This document shows positions 27,083 through 35,798 of a DNA stretch of 64,000 nucleotides, one piece after another. This DNA comes from Gammaproteobacteria bacterium HGW-Gammaproteobacteria-11. GTDB lineage: Bacteria > Pseudomonadota > Gammaproteobacteria > Pseudomonadales > Pseudomonadaceae. The notes under the pieces are model-generated. The model was not told where the DNA came from, did not search any database, and saw nothing but the letters and a program-made list of their open reading frames with translations. The translations under genes were made by a program, and so were the position numbers. The stretch is from positions 124,001 to 188,000 of the forward strand of contig PGZJ01000001.1 in the NCBI GenBank assembly GCA_002840055.1, in the 5' to 3' direction. Positions within the stretch are counted from its first letter, which is position 1; every line of letters starts with the position of its first letter.

Positions 27083-27934
27083 TCAACCAAAGACCACTGT
27101 CTTGTTATCGTGAACCAACACCCTGTCTTCCAAGTGATAGCGTAAACCACGCGAAAGTACCATTTTTTCAACGTCTTTTCCGAGCCTGACCATGTCATCG
27201 GCATTGTGCCTGTGACTGATGCGCACCACATCCTGCTCGATGATGGGCCCGGCATCCAGTTCATCAGTGACGTAATGACAGGTAGCCCCGATCAGTTTGA
27301 CTCCGCGCTGCGCTGCCTGGTGATAGGGACGCGCACCGACGAATGAGGGCAGAAAGCTGTGGTGAATATTGATCACACGGTTGGCATAACGCTGACAGAT
27401 ATCGGCGGGCAGGATCTGCATGTAGCGTGCAAGGACAATGCAATCAGCCTGCTGGGCATCAATCAGGCTCGCCACCTTGGCAAAGGCCGGCGCCTTGTCA
27501 TGCGGGTTGACGGGCACATGGTGGAAGGGAATGCCGTGCCATTCGACCATGCTGCGCAGATCATCGTGATTGGAGATAACACTGGTGATGTCGCAATCAA
27601 GCTCACCGCTGTGCCAGCGATGCAGCAGATCCGCCAGACAGTGTGATTCCTTGCTGGCCATCAGAATGACTTTCTTGCGCTGCGCCGAATCACTGACATG
27701 CCAATCCATTTCAAACTCGCGGGCGATTGGCGCAAAAGCCGTGCGCAATCCTTCCAGGTCAAAAGGCAAGGAGTCCGCCTTGACTTCATGGCGCATGAAA
27801 AACCAACCGGACAGGTTATCAGAGTGATGATTGGCTTCAGTAATCCAGCCATTATAGGTAGCCAATACATTACTGACCTTGGCAACGATTCCCACACGGT
27901 CAGGGCAGGCAATAACCAATCGAAAAGTGCGCAT
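27083..27934 (-). CDS. purU: Formyltetrahydrofolate deformylase PurU
   Basis: PurU hydrolyses 10-formyl-tetrahydrofolate to formate and tetrahydrofolate, balancing one-carbon pools and supplying formate to PurT. The 283-residue protein has an N-terminal ACT domain (RLVIACPDRVGIVAKVSNVL). A formyltransferase-fold catalytic domain follows, with INIHHSFLPSFVGARPYHQA near residue 205 and the catalytic Asp in TDELDAGPIIEQ. ATG at 27934 has GGAG upstream; the longer frame to 27979 has no ribosome site. Confidence 0.96.
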   Translation of the reverse strand: MRTFRLVIACPDRVGIVAKVSNVLATYNGWITEANHHSDNLSGWFFMRHEVKADSLPFDLEGLRTAFAPIAREFEMDWHVSDSAQRKKVILMASKESHCLADLLHRWHSGELDCDITSVISNHDDLRSMVEWHGIPFHHVPVNPHDKAPAFAKVASLIDAQQADCIVLARYMQILPADICQRYANRVINIHHSFLPSFVGARPYHQAAQRGVKLIGATCHYVTDELDAGPIIEQDVVRISHRHNADDMVRLGKDVEKMVLSRGLRYHLEDRVLVHDNKTVVFG

Positions 27935-28115
27935 TACTCTTGCTCCAGCGGGCAAGCCCGTTGCGTTGAAAACCGACATTCTATCCTGTCAGCATGACAA
28001 TAACAGCCTCGCTATCACAGAAATCCGCGCCAATAAGAACAGCCCCGGGCACAGAACCACTTCATTGAATAGTTACATTTGCTCCTTAACTTACCCATCA
28101 ACTTCGCGACTGCCG

Positions 28116-28144
28116 TTGTATAAATATTAACCATGCAATATACT
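28116..28144 (+). promoter_or_regulatory. Likely sigma-70 promoter of the mvaT gene
   Basis: TTGTAT (28116-28121) and TATACT (28139-28144) are separated by exactly 17 bp in an AT-rich tract. This would start transcription near 28151, giving a leader of about 35 bases before the start at 28186. The -10 is strong (5 of 6) and the -35 is weak. Confidence 0.55.
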
Positions 28145-28185
28145 TCGCAAGTTATAACTTCAAACCCCGATTCAAGGTAACTTAC

Positions 28186-28563
28186 ATGTCTACTCTTCAA
28201 GAATACCGCCAACTTCAACAGACCGTTCGCGATCTGACCGAGCGCATGAACTCACTCTCCAACGATTCGCGCCTGAAACAGGAAATTGAATTCGAAGAGA
28301 AACTTCGTCAGCTGATGGGTCAGTACAGTAAATCATTGAAAGATGTGGTTGCCATTCTTGATCCCGACAACAAGCTGAACGCCTCCGGCAAGGCTGCCAA
28401 AGGCGCTGGCTCGGTCAAGCGCGCACGCAAGGTCAAACAGTACAAGAACCCGAATACCGGTGAAGTGATTGAAACCAAAGGTGGCAACCACAAGGAACTG
28501 AAGGCCTGGAAAGAGAAGTACGGCGCCGATAAAGTCGAATCCTGGGTCACCATTCTGGGTTGA
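28186..28563 (+). CDS. mvaT: H-NS-type nucleoid protein MvaT/MvaU
   Basis: This is a xenogeneic silencer of the Pseudomonas MvaT family, 125 residues (MvaT is 124). The N-terminal coiled coil (about 1-60) carries FEEKLRQLMGQYSKSLKDV. The C-terminal DNA-binding part has KRARKVKQYKNPNTGEVIETKGGNHKELK, including the GGN minor-groove loop. It is one of the best taxonomic markers in the window, being essentially confined to Pseudomonadaceae and relatives. It is monocistronic, with its own promoter and terminator. MvaT and MvaU cannot be distinguished here. Confidence 0.95.
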   Translation: MSTLQEYRQLQQTVRDLTERMNSLSNDSRLKQEIEFEEKLRQLMGQYSKSLKDVVAILDPDNKLNASGKAAKGAGSVKRARKVKQYKNPNTGEVIETKGGNHKELKAWKEKYGADKVESWVTILG

Positions 28564-28589
28564 TCGGGCGCAAGCTCTTGCACACTGAA

Positions 28590-28619
28590 TAAACCCCGCA
28601 GCAGCGGGGTTTATTTATT
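28590..28619. terminator. Rho-independent terminator after mvaT
   Basis: TAAACCCCGC-AGCA-GCGGGGTTTA forms a 10-bp stem followed by TTTATT. It lies 26 bp after the mvaT stop and just before the convergent end of sbcB, so it may serve both. Confidence 0.88.
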
Positions 28620-28625
28620 CCAACA

Positions 28626-30068
28626 TCAAACTGTCATATGCAAAGTTTCCGCCCGTTGCAGTGCTTCTTTTTTCCACGAACGCAACAGGTCATGTTGTGC
28701 GCCATCGACCTGGTCAAGGGCCTTATCAATTTCCGCAAGAAAAGCCGCCAAAGTTATGGGTGCACCTGATAATTCTCCGCTCAGGCGTGATCGGCAGAAA
28801 TCCCGCCAAGCTGAAACTTCACTGCCGGACAGCGTCCCGGGATAATTGCGCGCCCGATAACGAAAAAGCAGATCAGACAGACGTTGATCCTGCAGGGGCC
28901 AGGGCGTTTTAGCCAAGAGTTGTGGTTCGGCCTCTCGGATCAGAGCACTGGTACGCCGGTCTGCGTCACTGATAAACCCATCGTAGAGCTGTTGTTCAAC
29001 ATCGGATTGATCCCCCCCCTGCCCTTCGCTGCGGTAAATCTCTGCCAGGGCCTGAGCTTGAACACCACGCAGGGATGCCACTTGCCGTGCACGGGCCAGT
29101 AACAGGTTCATATCAAGGTCCAGACGTTCGATGTCGTCAGGGCGCAATACCTTGATATCAGCCAGCATCGGGCACTTGTTGATGTGCACCAATTTCAATC
29201 CCGGACGCACCTCACCTTCTGCCAGGTCCTCAGTTCGAGTGTAAAGCCGCTCGCGCAATTGCTCCGCCGTCAGGTCCGTCAGCATCTGGGGATCAACCTG
29301 TAAATCCCAGACAATCAGCGCATTGCGATTGACCGGGTGCCAGGCCAGAGGCATCACCAAGGCCAGGTTGTGCCGTTCGCGCGAGAAGCGGCCCGACACA
29401 TGCACCAACGGCCGCACAGCCTGCAGATCTATCAGCGCACTGACCCGGTGCTTGCTGCGCAAACTCAACAGATAGTCAAAGAGCTTGGGCTGTGCGGCTT
29501 TCAGACAGCGGGCCAGGGCAATGGTCGCGCGCACATCGGCCAGCGCATCGTGGGCCTGGCCATGATCAATGCCATTGGCCGCCGTGAGCAACTCCAGGCG
29601 CAGGCTGACCATGCCCTCCTGCTCGGGCCATTGAATGCCATCCGGACGCAGTGCGTGGGCTGCGCGCATAGCCTCCAGCAAATCCCAGCGACTGTTGCCG
29701 CCCTGCCACTCACGGGCATAGGGGTCATGAAAGTTGCGATAGAGGCTGAAGCGGGTCATCTCGTCATCGTAGCGCAGGCTGTTGTAGCCAACACTGCAGG
29801 TGCCCGGCTCGATCATCTGCGCATGCAGGCGACCAATAAAATCGGCTTCGGATAAACCCGAAGCCAATCTCTGCGGTCTGATTCCGGTCACCAGACAGGC
29901 CATCGGATGCGGCAGGATGTCGTCTGACAAGCGACAATCAATACACAGTGGCTCGGCAATTTCGTTCAGTTCGGCGTCGGTGCGCACACCGGCAACCTGA
30001 ACCGGTCGGTCACGCCGCGGATCAATGCCCGTGGATTCAAAGTCGTACCAGAAAAACGAATCAGCCAT
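28626..30068 (-). CDS. sbcB: Exodeoxyribonuclease I (SbcB)
   Basis: ExoI degrades single-stranded DNA 3' to 5' in recombination and mismatch repair. The 480-residue protein has the DEDDh exonuclease signature: FFWYDFESTGIDPRRD at the N-terminus, YNSLRYDDEMTRF near residue 99, and a later AHDALADVRATIALARC. The SH3-like and C-terminal helical domains of ExoI follow, including LVHINKCPMLADI. It converges on mvaT. No recombination partner genes are nearby. Confidence 0.96.
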   Translation of the reverse strand: MADSFFWYDFESTGIDPRRDRPVQVAGVRTDAELNEIAEPLCIDCRLSDDILPHPMACLVTGIRPQRLASGLSEADFIGRLHAQMIEPGTCSVGYNSLRYDDEMTRFSLYRNFHDPYAREWQGGNSRWDLLEAMRAAHALRPDGIQWPEQEGMVSLRLELLTAANGIDHGQAHDALADVRATIALARCLKAAQPKLFDYLLSLRSKHRVSALIDLQAVRPLVHVSGRFSRERHNLALVMPLAWHPVNRNALIVWDLQVDPQMLTDLTAEQLRERLYTRTEDLAEGEVRPGLKLVHINKCPMLADIKVLRPDDIERLDLDMNLLLARARQVASLRGVQAQALAEIYRSEGQGGDQSDVEQQLYDGFISDADRRTSALIREAEPQLLAKTPWPLQDQRLSDLLFRYRARNYPGTLSGSEVSAWRDFCRSRLSGELSGAPITLAAFLAEIDKALDQVDGAQHDLLRSWKKEALQRAETLHMTV

Positions 30069-30112
30069 GATGTCACCCTGCGCAAAACTGCAGGGTAACC
30101 CATGGGGACGGA

Positions 30113-30505
30113 TCAGGCATCCACAGGATGAGAGAAGCTGAAATACCGTTCCAGCGCGTCGGCCAGTGCGGCAAAGGACCTGTGATTCTCGGTGATGCTG
30201 AATCCACTGTCGTAGTGACCGGGGGTTTCATCAGCCCGGCACCAGTGACTGACTGCGGTAAAGTTGATGATATCGGGATCACTGGAATCGGATGGTAGCC
30301 GTAACTGCATCGAATAGGCCGCCCCCAGCAGCAGCGGCAAACTACTGATCAGCATGAAACCATCGCGGGAAATATTGCCAATAAAGCCCATGGGCTTGCC
30401 GGTATGGGCATTGAACACCTGCAAGTAACCGGTCAACTGCTGGCGGGAAATAAGACGTTGATCCTGATGACCTGATGGATCAACCAGTGGGGGTAATGGC
30501 AGCAT
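30113..30505 (-). CDS. PilZ-domain cyclic-di-GMP receptor protein
   Basis: The 130-residue protein is essentially a single PilZ domain. The c-di-GMP-binding motifs are intact: RLISR (RxxxR) near residue 17 and NISRDGF (N-x-S-x-x-G) near 43. The effector target is unknown. ATG at 30505 has CAGGAG about 10 bp upstream and is immediately after the stop of the DUF4124 gene, so the two are probably translationally coupled. It is followed by sbcB 44 bp downstream. Confidence 0.88.
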   Translation of the reverse strand: MLPLPPLVDPSGHQDQRLISRQQLTGYLQVFNAHTGKPMGFIGNISRDGFMLISSLPLLLGAAYSMQLRLPSDSSDPDIINFTAVSHWCRADETPGHYDSGFSITENHRSFAALADALERYFSFSHPVDA

Positions 30506-30506
30506 G

Positions 30507-30932
30507 TCAGCAACGCTCCTGAATTTGCGTTTCAAGTTCTGACCTTCGCTGTTGGACGCGACTACGATCGACTTCTACCTTTTTACCGCTGGCGTCGGTT
30601 TCATACCAGAAAACCCTGCTGTCATATCGTGCCAATTCTCTGCCCATGCGTTCACAGGCTTCCCGCTGCTGGGCCAAACGCTGGGCCTGGGCGGCCTGCT
30701 CGGCACTGCGCTCCTCACGCCGGACCTCCATGAGCCGACGCATGGCCTCCTCACTTTGGCGAACCGAGGCATCACGTTCAATGACCTGCGGGTTGACCTC
30801 AATACGCTCGGCGCCCTGTTGCGGCCGTTCACCAAAGTGCACACGGCCCTGATCATCAACCCAGCGGTAAATTTCGGCGTGCACTGGCACTGACAACAAC
30901 AGGGCTGGCACTAGCCATAAGAACCTGTGCAT
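30507..30932 (-). CDS. DUF4124-domain periplasmic protein
   Basis: The 141-residue precursor has a signal peptide of about 19 residues ending PVHA. The DUF4124 signature EIYRWVDDQGRVHFGERPQQG follows directly. After that comes a charged, Glu/Arg/Gln-rich helical segment (about 55-115) that could form a coiled coil. Function is unknown in this family, which is common in Pseudomonas. The start at 30932 has AAGGAGG at 6 bp, better than the upstream ATGs. It overlaps no gene and directly precedes the PilZ gene. Confidence 0.85.
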   Translation of the reverse strand: MHRFLWLVPALLLSVPVHAEIYRWVDDQGRVHFGERPQQGAERIEVNPQVIERDASVRQSEEAMRRLMEVRREERSAEQAAQAQRLAQQREACERMGRELARYDSRVFWYETDASGKKVEVDRSRVQQRRSELETQIQERC

Positions 30933-31036
30933 ACACAGCCTCCTTCTGTGCATCAGCCGGACCACCCGGCAGATTAAAGCAGCAGGATACGCCTGAGCAG
31001 GCGCTGGTCAAGTACAACGCGGATCTCGCGCAGACC

Positions 31037-31399
31037 TCAGGGCCTGGCGTCGCTGCCTGGGGCGAAATGACCGAGCTGCTGCAAGGTTTGCAGACGGGCG
31101 GCAGCGCGAAAACTGTACTCGCTGGACGGATAGTGTCGCTGTATGAACAGGTAGGTCTGAGCTGCATCCAGATAAAGTGACTGGCGCTCAAGACACAAGC
31201 CGCGCAGCAAGGTCACTTCCGGCTGACGCTGGTGAGCACGGTAGCGCGGGCGGCGTTCCGCGCTGGACAGCTGCAGATAGACCTCATCACAGTTGCCCAT
31301 TTCATAGGCCCGATAGGCATTATTGATATCAGCGTCATGGTTGGTTGAAGTGCAACCGGCCAAGCCCAGGACCAGCCCGATAAAGAGGATTTTTTTCAT
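31037..31399 (-). CDS. Small outer-membrane-type lipoprotein with a TPR-like helical domain
   Basis: The 120-residue precursor starts MKKILFIGLVLGLAGC, a clear lipobox with Cys16. It is followed by about 100 residues of paired helices with TPR-like spacing (AYRAYEMGNCDEVYLQLSSAERR and the ALxA-like YLDAAQTYLFIQRHYP). The position +2 residue is Thr, so sorting to the outer membrane is expected. It resembles assembly-type tetratricopeptide lipoproteins of Pseudomonas but I do not recognise a named gene. An upstream GTG at 31411 is an alternative start. Confidence 0.75.
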   Translation of the reverse strand: MKKILFIGLVLGLAGCTSTNHDADINNAYRAYEMGNCDEVYLQLSSAERRPRYRAHQRQPEVTLLRGLCLERQSLYLDAAQTYLFIQRHYPSSEYSFRAAARLQTLQQLGHFAPGSDARP

Positions 31400-31461
31400 A
31401 ACCACAGTCACCTTGTTGAGTTGCCAGCGTATCGGCCGGCAACAGACTTTCTGAAGCGATT

Positions 31462-31475
31462 TTGATCAAGGTCAG
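31462..31475 (+). promoter_or_regulatory. ANR-like box upstream of the tandem universal stress protein gene
   Basis: TTGATcaagGTCAG matches the TTGAT-N4-GTCAA variant at nine of ten positions. The centre is about 88 bp from the start codon at 31556. A start site 41.5 bp downstream would fall near 31510, just after a weak TATGGT -10 at 31500. Such control is known for several Pseudomonas universal stress proteins. Confidence 0.6.
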
Positions 31476-31555
31476 TGTCAAAGCAACACGCTGTGCACTA
31501 TGGTATGTGCATCAGTTGCCCACGTCGGCAAGACCGCAACACAAGGAGCAAAGCC

Positions 31556-32494
31556 ATGCATATCCAGCACATGCTGGTCATTATCGACCCTACCAGCGAG
31601 GGCAACCAACCTTGCCTGCGCCGTGCCGAGGAAATCGCCGGGCATTTTCCCCGGGCCCGCATCACCCTGTTCATGTGCGACTACAATGCGGCGCTGGATG
31701 GTGGCTTGCTGTTCGATACACGCGGACTGGAAAAGGCGCGCGCTTCACTGATTGACCATCGCCGGCAGCAGCTCGACAAGCTGGCACTGCCATTGCGTGA
31801 AAAAGGCATTCAGGTTGATGTCGAGGCCGTCTGGGGCAAACGCCTGGATCGCCACCTGTTGCGCGCTGTGGCCGAACACAAGCCCGACCTGGTATTGAAA
31901 ACCACCCATCATCACAACCTGATCAAACGACTGCTGCTGTCCAACACCGACTGGCAGCTTATCCGCTTCTGCGAGGCGCCCCTATGGCTGGTCAAGCGTG
32001 CCGATCAGCCGTTGAAAAACCTCTGTGCCAGTATCGATCCGCTGCATGAAGCCGACAAGCCGGCCAGCCTGGACCTGAAGCTGATCAGCACAACCCAGGG
32101 ATTGGCCAGTCAACTCGGAGCCAGCATGCAGCTTGTACATTGCTATAACCCGCTACCGCGCACGCTGGTGTTTGATGCAAGTGTGATCGCCGATTACGAC
32201 GGTTATGCCGGTGACGTGCGTCAACGCCATGCTCAGGCCTTCGAACAGATGGCCGACGCCCTGCGGATTGCCCCCACAACCCGCCATCTATTGCAGGGCT
32301 ACCCGGAAGAAGTCATTCCACCTTTTATTGAAGATCAACAGGTCAACCTGCTGGTCATGGGCGCCGTCTCGCGTTCACGGCTGGACAGCGCGCTGCTGGG
32401 GCATACCGCAGAACGCCTGCTGGACGAGTGTGGCAGCGACATTCTGGTCATCAAGCCAGACGGCTTTACCGACCCGAGCAAGCCACGGGACTGA
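31556..32494 (+). CDS. Universal stress protein with two UspA domains (UspE-like)
   Basis: The 312-residue protein comprises two UspA-like domains, about residues 1-150 and 155-305. The second ends with LVMGAVSRSRLDSALLGHTAERLLDECGSDILVIKP, which holds the ATP-loop pattern G-2X-G-9X-G only in degenerate form. Tandem Usps of this size resemble UspE and the anaerobic stress proteins of Pseudomonas. ATG at 31556 has AAGGAG 7 bp upstream. Upstream ATG/GTG codons overlap the ANR box and are rejected. It ends 2 bp before the convergent eda gene. Confidence 0.88.
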   Translation: MHIQHMLVIIDPTSEGNQPCLRRAEEIAGHFPRARITLFMCDYNAALDGGLLFDTRGLEKARASLIDHRRQQLDKLALPLREKGIQVDVEAVWGKRLDRHLLRAVAEHKPDLVLKTTHHHNLIKRLLLSNTDWQLIRFCEAPLWLVKRADQPLKNLCASIDPLHEADKPASLDLKLISTTQGLASQLGASMQLVHCYNPLPRTLVFDASVIADYDGYAGDVRQRHAQAFEQMADALRIAPTTRHLLQGYPEEVIPPFIEDQQVNLLVMGAVSRSRLDSALLGHTAERLLDECGSDILVIKPDGFTDPSKPRD

Positions 32495-32496
32495 GT

Positions 32497-33144
32497 TCAA
32501 CCCGCCAACAGCGCTGTTGCCTCGGCAGCCAGACGGCGAATGGCAGGCCAATCCCCGGTTTCAATCAGTGACCGGGGAGCCATCCAGGTACCTCCTACCG
32601 CCATGACATTGTCCAGGGCCAAATAACTCGCCACGCGATCCGGGCTGATCCCGCCAGTAGGACAAAAGCGCACGCCCTGAAAAGGACCGGAGAACGAGCG
32701 TAAGGCCTGAACGCCGCCGCACACCTCAGCCGGAAACAGTTTGAAACGGCGATAACCAAGCCGATAGCCCATGAGAATTTCCGAGGCCGTGGCCACACCC
32801 GGCAACAAGGGCACCGGGCTCTCCAACCCCAGCGTCAGCAACTCGTCGGTACAACCGGGCGTCACCACAAACTGCGCGCCGGCATCCAGTACCGATTGAA
32901 ACTGACGACCATCCAGAACCGTACCCGCGCCAATACAAAGCTCAGGGCGCTGCTGTCGTAACAGGGCAATGGCCGGCAAGCCCAGCGGCGTGCGCAGGGT
33001 AATCTCCAGCGTGGTGATACCGCCCGCCGCCAGGGCATCAGCCAATGGCAGAATCGTCTCTTCAGACTGGATGCTGATAACCGGCAAAAACCGGGCATGG
33101 GCAAAGATACCGTCCAGCGTGCGTGTATTGTCAGACAGGTTCAT
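32497..33144 (-). CDS. eda: 2-keto-3-deoxy-6-phosphogluconate aldolase (Eda)
   Basis: Eda splits KDPG to pyruvate and glyceraldehyde 3-phosphate, the last step of the Entner-Doudoroff pathway. The 215-residue protein shows LEITLRT (catalytic Glu), GAGTVLD, and the Schiff-base lysine in FKLFPAE near residue 135. The C-terminus has PTGGIS. ATG at 33144 has CAGGAG upstream, 16 bp after pgl. It is the third gene of an edd-pgl-eda operon. Confidence 0.97.
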   Translation of the reverse strand: MNLSDNTRTLDGIFAHARFLPVISIQSEETILPLADALAAGGITTLEITLRTPLGLPAIALLRQQRPELCIGAGTVLDGRQFQSVLDAGAQFVVTPGCTDELLTLGLESPVPLLPGVATASEILMGYRLGYRRFKLFPAEVCGGVQALRSFSGPFQGVRFCPTGGISPDRVASYLALDNVMAVGGTWMAPRSLIETGDWPAIRRLAAEATALLAG

Positions 33145-33160
33145 GCTGCTCCTGTTGGCC

Positions 33161-33862
33161 TCATGGGCTGTAGTAAATAGCCAGTGGCGGCTGCAGGAAG
33201 GCGCTCACTGGCACCTGCTCCGGCGCGGCAGCAAAAGCCTGGCACAGACGCTGATACTTATCCTCACCGCAGATGACCAGCAGTTGCAAGTCCGCGCTGT
33301 GCAGGGCGGCGCCGGTCAGCGTCAGCCTTGGACTCTGACCGACGGGAAACACGGCGGCACAGTGCTGCTCTGCCTGATCACTGAGCAGTGTCGCCAGCCC
33401 CGGCAGACCGGGGAACAATGAAGCACAATGCCCATCCACACCCATACCCAGCACGCAAAGACTGAGCGCCGGCAAGGCCTTCAAATGCGCATCAGCCTCT
33501 GCGGCATCGGCTTGCGGGCTGTCGCCACGGTACAGCGGCAGCCAGTTCACCTGCTCCATTACCCTGGGCATGCAGCGCCTGAGCAGACCGACGTTGCTGT
33601 CAGGATGCGAGGCGGGTACCCAGCGCTCATCGACCAGGGTCAAGGTGACCCGCTGCCAATCCAGCGCCTGTTGATCGAGCAGGCGCAAATAAGCCTCCGG
33701 GCTGCGACCACCGGACAAGGCCAGACTCGCCGCCCCGCTGACACTGATGGCCTGGCGCAATGTGTCGGCAATGCGCTCGGCTACGGCCACAGCCAGCTGC
33801 GCCGAATCATCGGCAACATGCAAGGACAGAGCCCGCTCGGCGACCAGATGTTCAAGTCTCAT
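33161..33862 (-). CDS. pgl: 6-phosphogluconolactonase (Pgl, SOL/DevB type)
   Basis: Pgl hydrolyses 6-phosphogluconolactone to 6-phosphogluconate. The 233-residue DevB/SOL-family protein carries SLALSGGRSPEAYLRLL near residue 45, LVDERWVP near 78 and GMGVDGHCASLFPG near 140. The start at 33862 overlaps edd by 11 bp, and ATG at 33877 is a weaker alternative. In Pseudomonas this gene usually sits with zwf, which is not here; instead it is between edd and eda. Confidence 0.95.
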   Translation of the reverse strand: MRLEHLVAERALSLHVADDSAQLAVAVAERIADTLRQAISVSGAASLALSGGRSPEAYLRLLDQQALDWQRVTLTLVDERWVPASHPDSNVGLLRRCMPRVMEQVNWLPLYRGDSPQADAAEADAHLKALPALSLCVLGMGVDGHCASLFPGLPGLATLLSDQAEQHCAAVFPVGQSPRLTLTGAALHSADLQLLVICGEDKYQRLCQAFAAAPEQVPVSAFLQPPLAIYYSP

Positions 33863-35693
33863 CAGGCGTCCGCCCATCGGCTGCAGCCAAGCCGGCAGTA
33901 AAGCAACTGGCGCCCTGCTCGGCCGAGCTCACAGCCCCGCGCATGAAGGCAAACAACTCGCGCCCCCAGCCTGTCCTGACCGACTCGGGCGCTTGTACCG
34001 GCTCACGGGCCAGCCATTGCACCGGTTCTACAGCCACCTCAAGCTGACCCGACGCCGCATCGAGACTGACCATATCCCCATCCCGCAGGCGAGCCAGGGG
34101 GCCACCGGCGCAGGCTTCAGGGCATAGGTGAATGACTGCCGGTACCTTGCCCGAGGCCCCCGACATGCGCCCGTCCGTCACCAGGGCAACACGAAAGCCG
34201 CGGTCCTGCAGCAAACCAAGGTAAGGCGTCAACTTGTGCAATTCCGGCATGCCATTGGCGGTCGGCCCCTGAAATCGCAAAACTGCGACCAGATCCTGCT
34301 CCAGCTCGCCCGCCTTGAAGGCCGCAACAAAATCCTGCTGACTGGTAAAAATGCGACAGGGTGCCGTCACTTGCCAGTGCTCCGGTTTAACCGAAGAAAC
34401 CTTGATGATCCCTCGGCCCAGATTGCCCTGAACCAGTCGCAGGCCGCCGTCCTGACTGAAAGGGTTGCCATGGCTGCGCAGAATGCTCTGATCCAGACTC
34501 TGCTGTGGCCCGTCTCGCCAGCGCAACCTTCCCTCATCCAGGAAGGGTTCCTGGGTATAACGGGCCAGACCTGGACCCGCTACGGTGTCCACATCGGCAT
34601 GCAGCAAGCCGGCGTCCAGCAACTGACGGAACAGCCAGGCGGTACCGCCAGCGGCCTGGAACTGATTGATATCGGCAGTGCCATTGGGGTAGATCATCGC
34701 CAGACCGGGTACGCAAGCAGACAGTTGATCCATATCTTCCCAGCTCAACTGCAGGCCGGCGCACTGACCAATGGCAATCAGGTGCAGGGTGAGGTTGGTC
34801 GAGCCACCGGTAGCAAGCAGCATGACCAGCGCATTGATCAACGCCCGCTCATCCAGAATGGCAGACAGGTGCCCTGTGCCATTGCGCGCCAGCCTGACAA
34901 CCTGGTGCGCAGCATGCTCGGTCAGCGCTGCGCGCAGCGGGCTGTGCGGATGCACAAAGGAAGCGCCGGGCAATTGCAGGCCCATGGCTTCCAGCAGCAT
35001 CTGATTGGTGTTGGCCGTGCCATAGAAGGTGCAGGTACCAGGCCCGTGGTAGGCCTGCATTTCTGCTGCCAGCAACTCCTCGCGGCTGACCTTGCCCTCG
35101 GCAAATTGCTGCCTGATCTCGGCCTTGGCGCTGTTTTCCAGACCGGAACTCATGGGACCTGCGGGAACAAAGAGCACCGGTAGATGCCCGAAGCGCAAGG
35201 CCCCCATCAGCAAACCCGGCACGATCTTGTCACACACGCCAAGACACAGGGCGCCATCAAACAGGTTGTGCGACAGGGCAATGGCGGTGCCCATGGCAAT
35301 CACATCGCGACTGGCCAACGACAGCTCCATACCCGGCTCACCCTGGGTCACACCATCACACATGGCAGGCACACCACCCGCTACCTGTCCGGTCGCGCCA
35401 ATACCGCGCAAGGCGTGGCGCAACTGCTCGGGAAAGGTCTCGTAGGGCTGATGCGCCGAGAGCATGTCGTTATAGGCCGTAACCATGGCCACATTGACCT
35501 CATCCATCATGCGCAGGCGGTCCTTGTCCGCCGGCTGACAGGCCGCCAGGCCGTGGGCCAGGTTGCCACAGGGCAGACTGCGACGACCCTGCGGCCGTGC
35601 AGCCGCGTCCGCCATCTGCTGCAGATAGGCGGTACGGGTGGCCCGGCTGCGCTGGCGCAGCCGCTCGGTTACCTCAATGACTACCGGATGCAT
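33852..35693 (-). CDS. edd: 6-phosphogluconate dehydratase (Edd)
   Basis: Edd is the [4Fe-4S] dehydratase that makes KDPG from 6-phosphogluconate. The 613-residue protein belongs to the IlvD/Edd family. It has [16 protein letters not shown] near residue 155, a cluster Cys in [11 protein letters not shown] near 215, TANTNQM and [12 protein letters not shown], and the C-terminal [18 protein letters not shown] at 35693 follows GAGG at 7 bp. It is the first gene of the edd-pgl-eda operon, divergent from pykA across 105 bp. Confidence 0.97.
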   Translation of the reverse strand: MHPVVIEVTERLRQRSRATRTAYLQQMADAAARPQGRRSLPCGNLAHGLAACQPADKDRLRMMDEVNVAMVTAYNDMLSAHQPYETFPEQLRHALRGIGATGQVAGGVPAMCDGVTQGEPGMELSLASRDVIAMGTAIALSHNLFDGALCLGVCDKIVPGLLMGALRFGHLPVLFVPAGPMSSGLENSAKAEIRQQFAEGKVSREELLAAEMQAYHGPGTCTFYGTANTNQMLLEAMGLQLPGASFVHPHSPLRAALTEHAAHQVVRLARNGTGHLSAILDERALINALVMLLATGGSTNLTLHLIAIGQCAGLQLSWEDMDQLSACVPGLAMIYPNGTADINQFQAAGGTAWLFRQLLDAGLLHADVDTVAGPGLARYTQEPFLDEGRLRWRDGPQQSLDQSILRSHGNPFSQDGGLRLVQGNLGRGIIKVSSVKPEHWQVTAPCRIFTSQQDFVAAFKAGELEQDLVAVLRFQGPTANGMPELHKLTPYLGLLQDRGFRVALVTDGRMSGASGKVPAVIHLCPEACAGGPLARLRDGDMVSLDAASGQLEVAVEPVQWLAREPVQAPESVRTGWGRELFAFMRGAVSSAEQGASCFTAGLAAADGRTPDET

Positions 35694-35798
35694 GGTCAAA
35701 CCTCACTCGAACGCGAATGGCATCGGAGCCTGTCATGGTACCCTTTTATGATCTATTGTAATGACCATAATTCCGCCTCAACACCATAGGGACATGCC

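Noticed and set aside
35700..35798. HexR operator between edd and pykA
   Set aside because: TTGTAATGAC gives only one half of the TTGT-N7/8-ACAA type dyad and no matching second half is seen.
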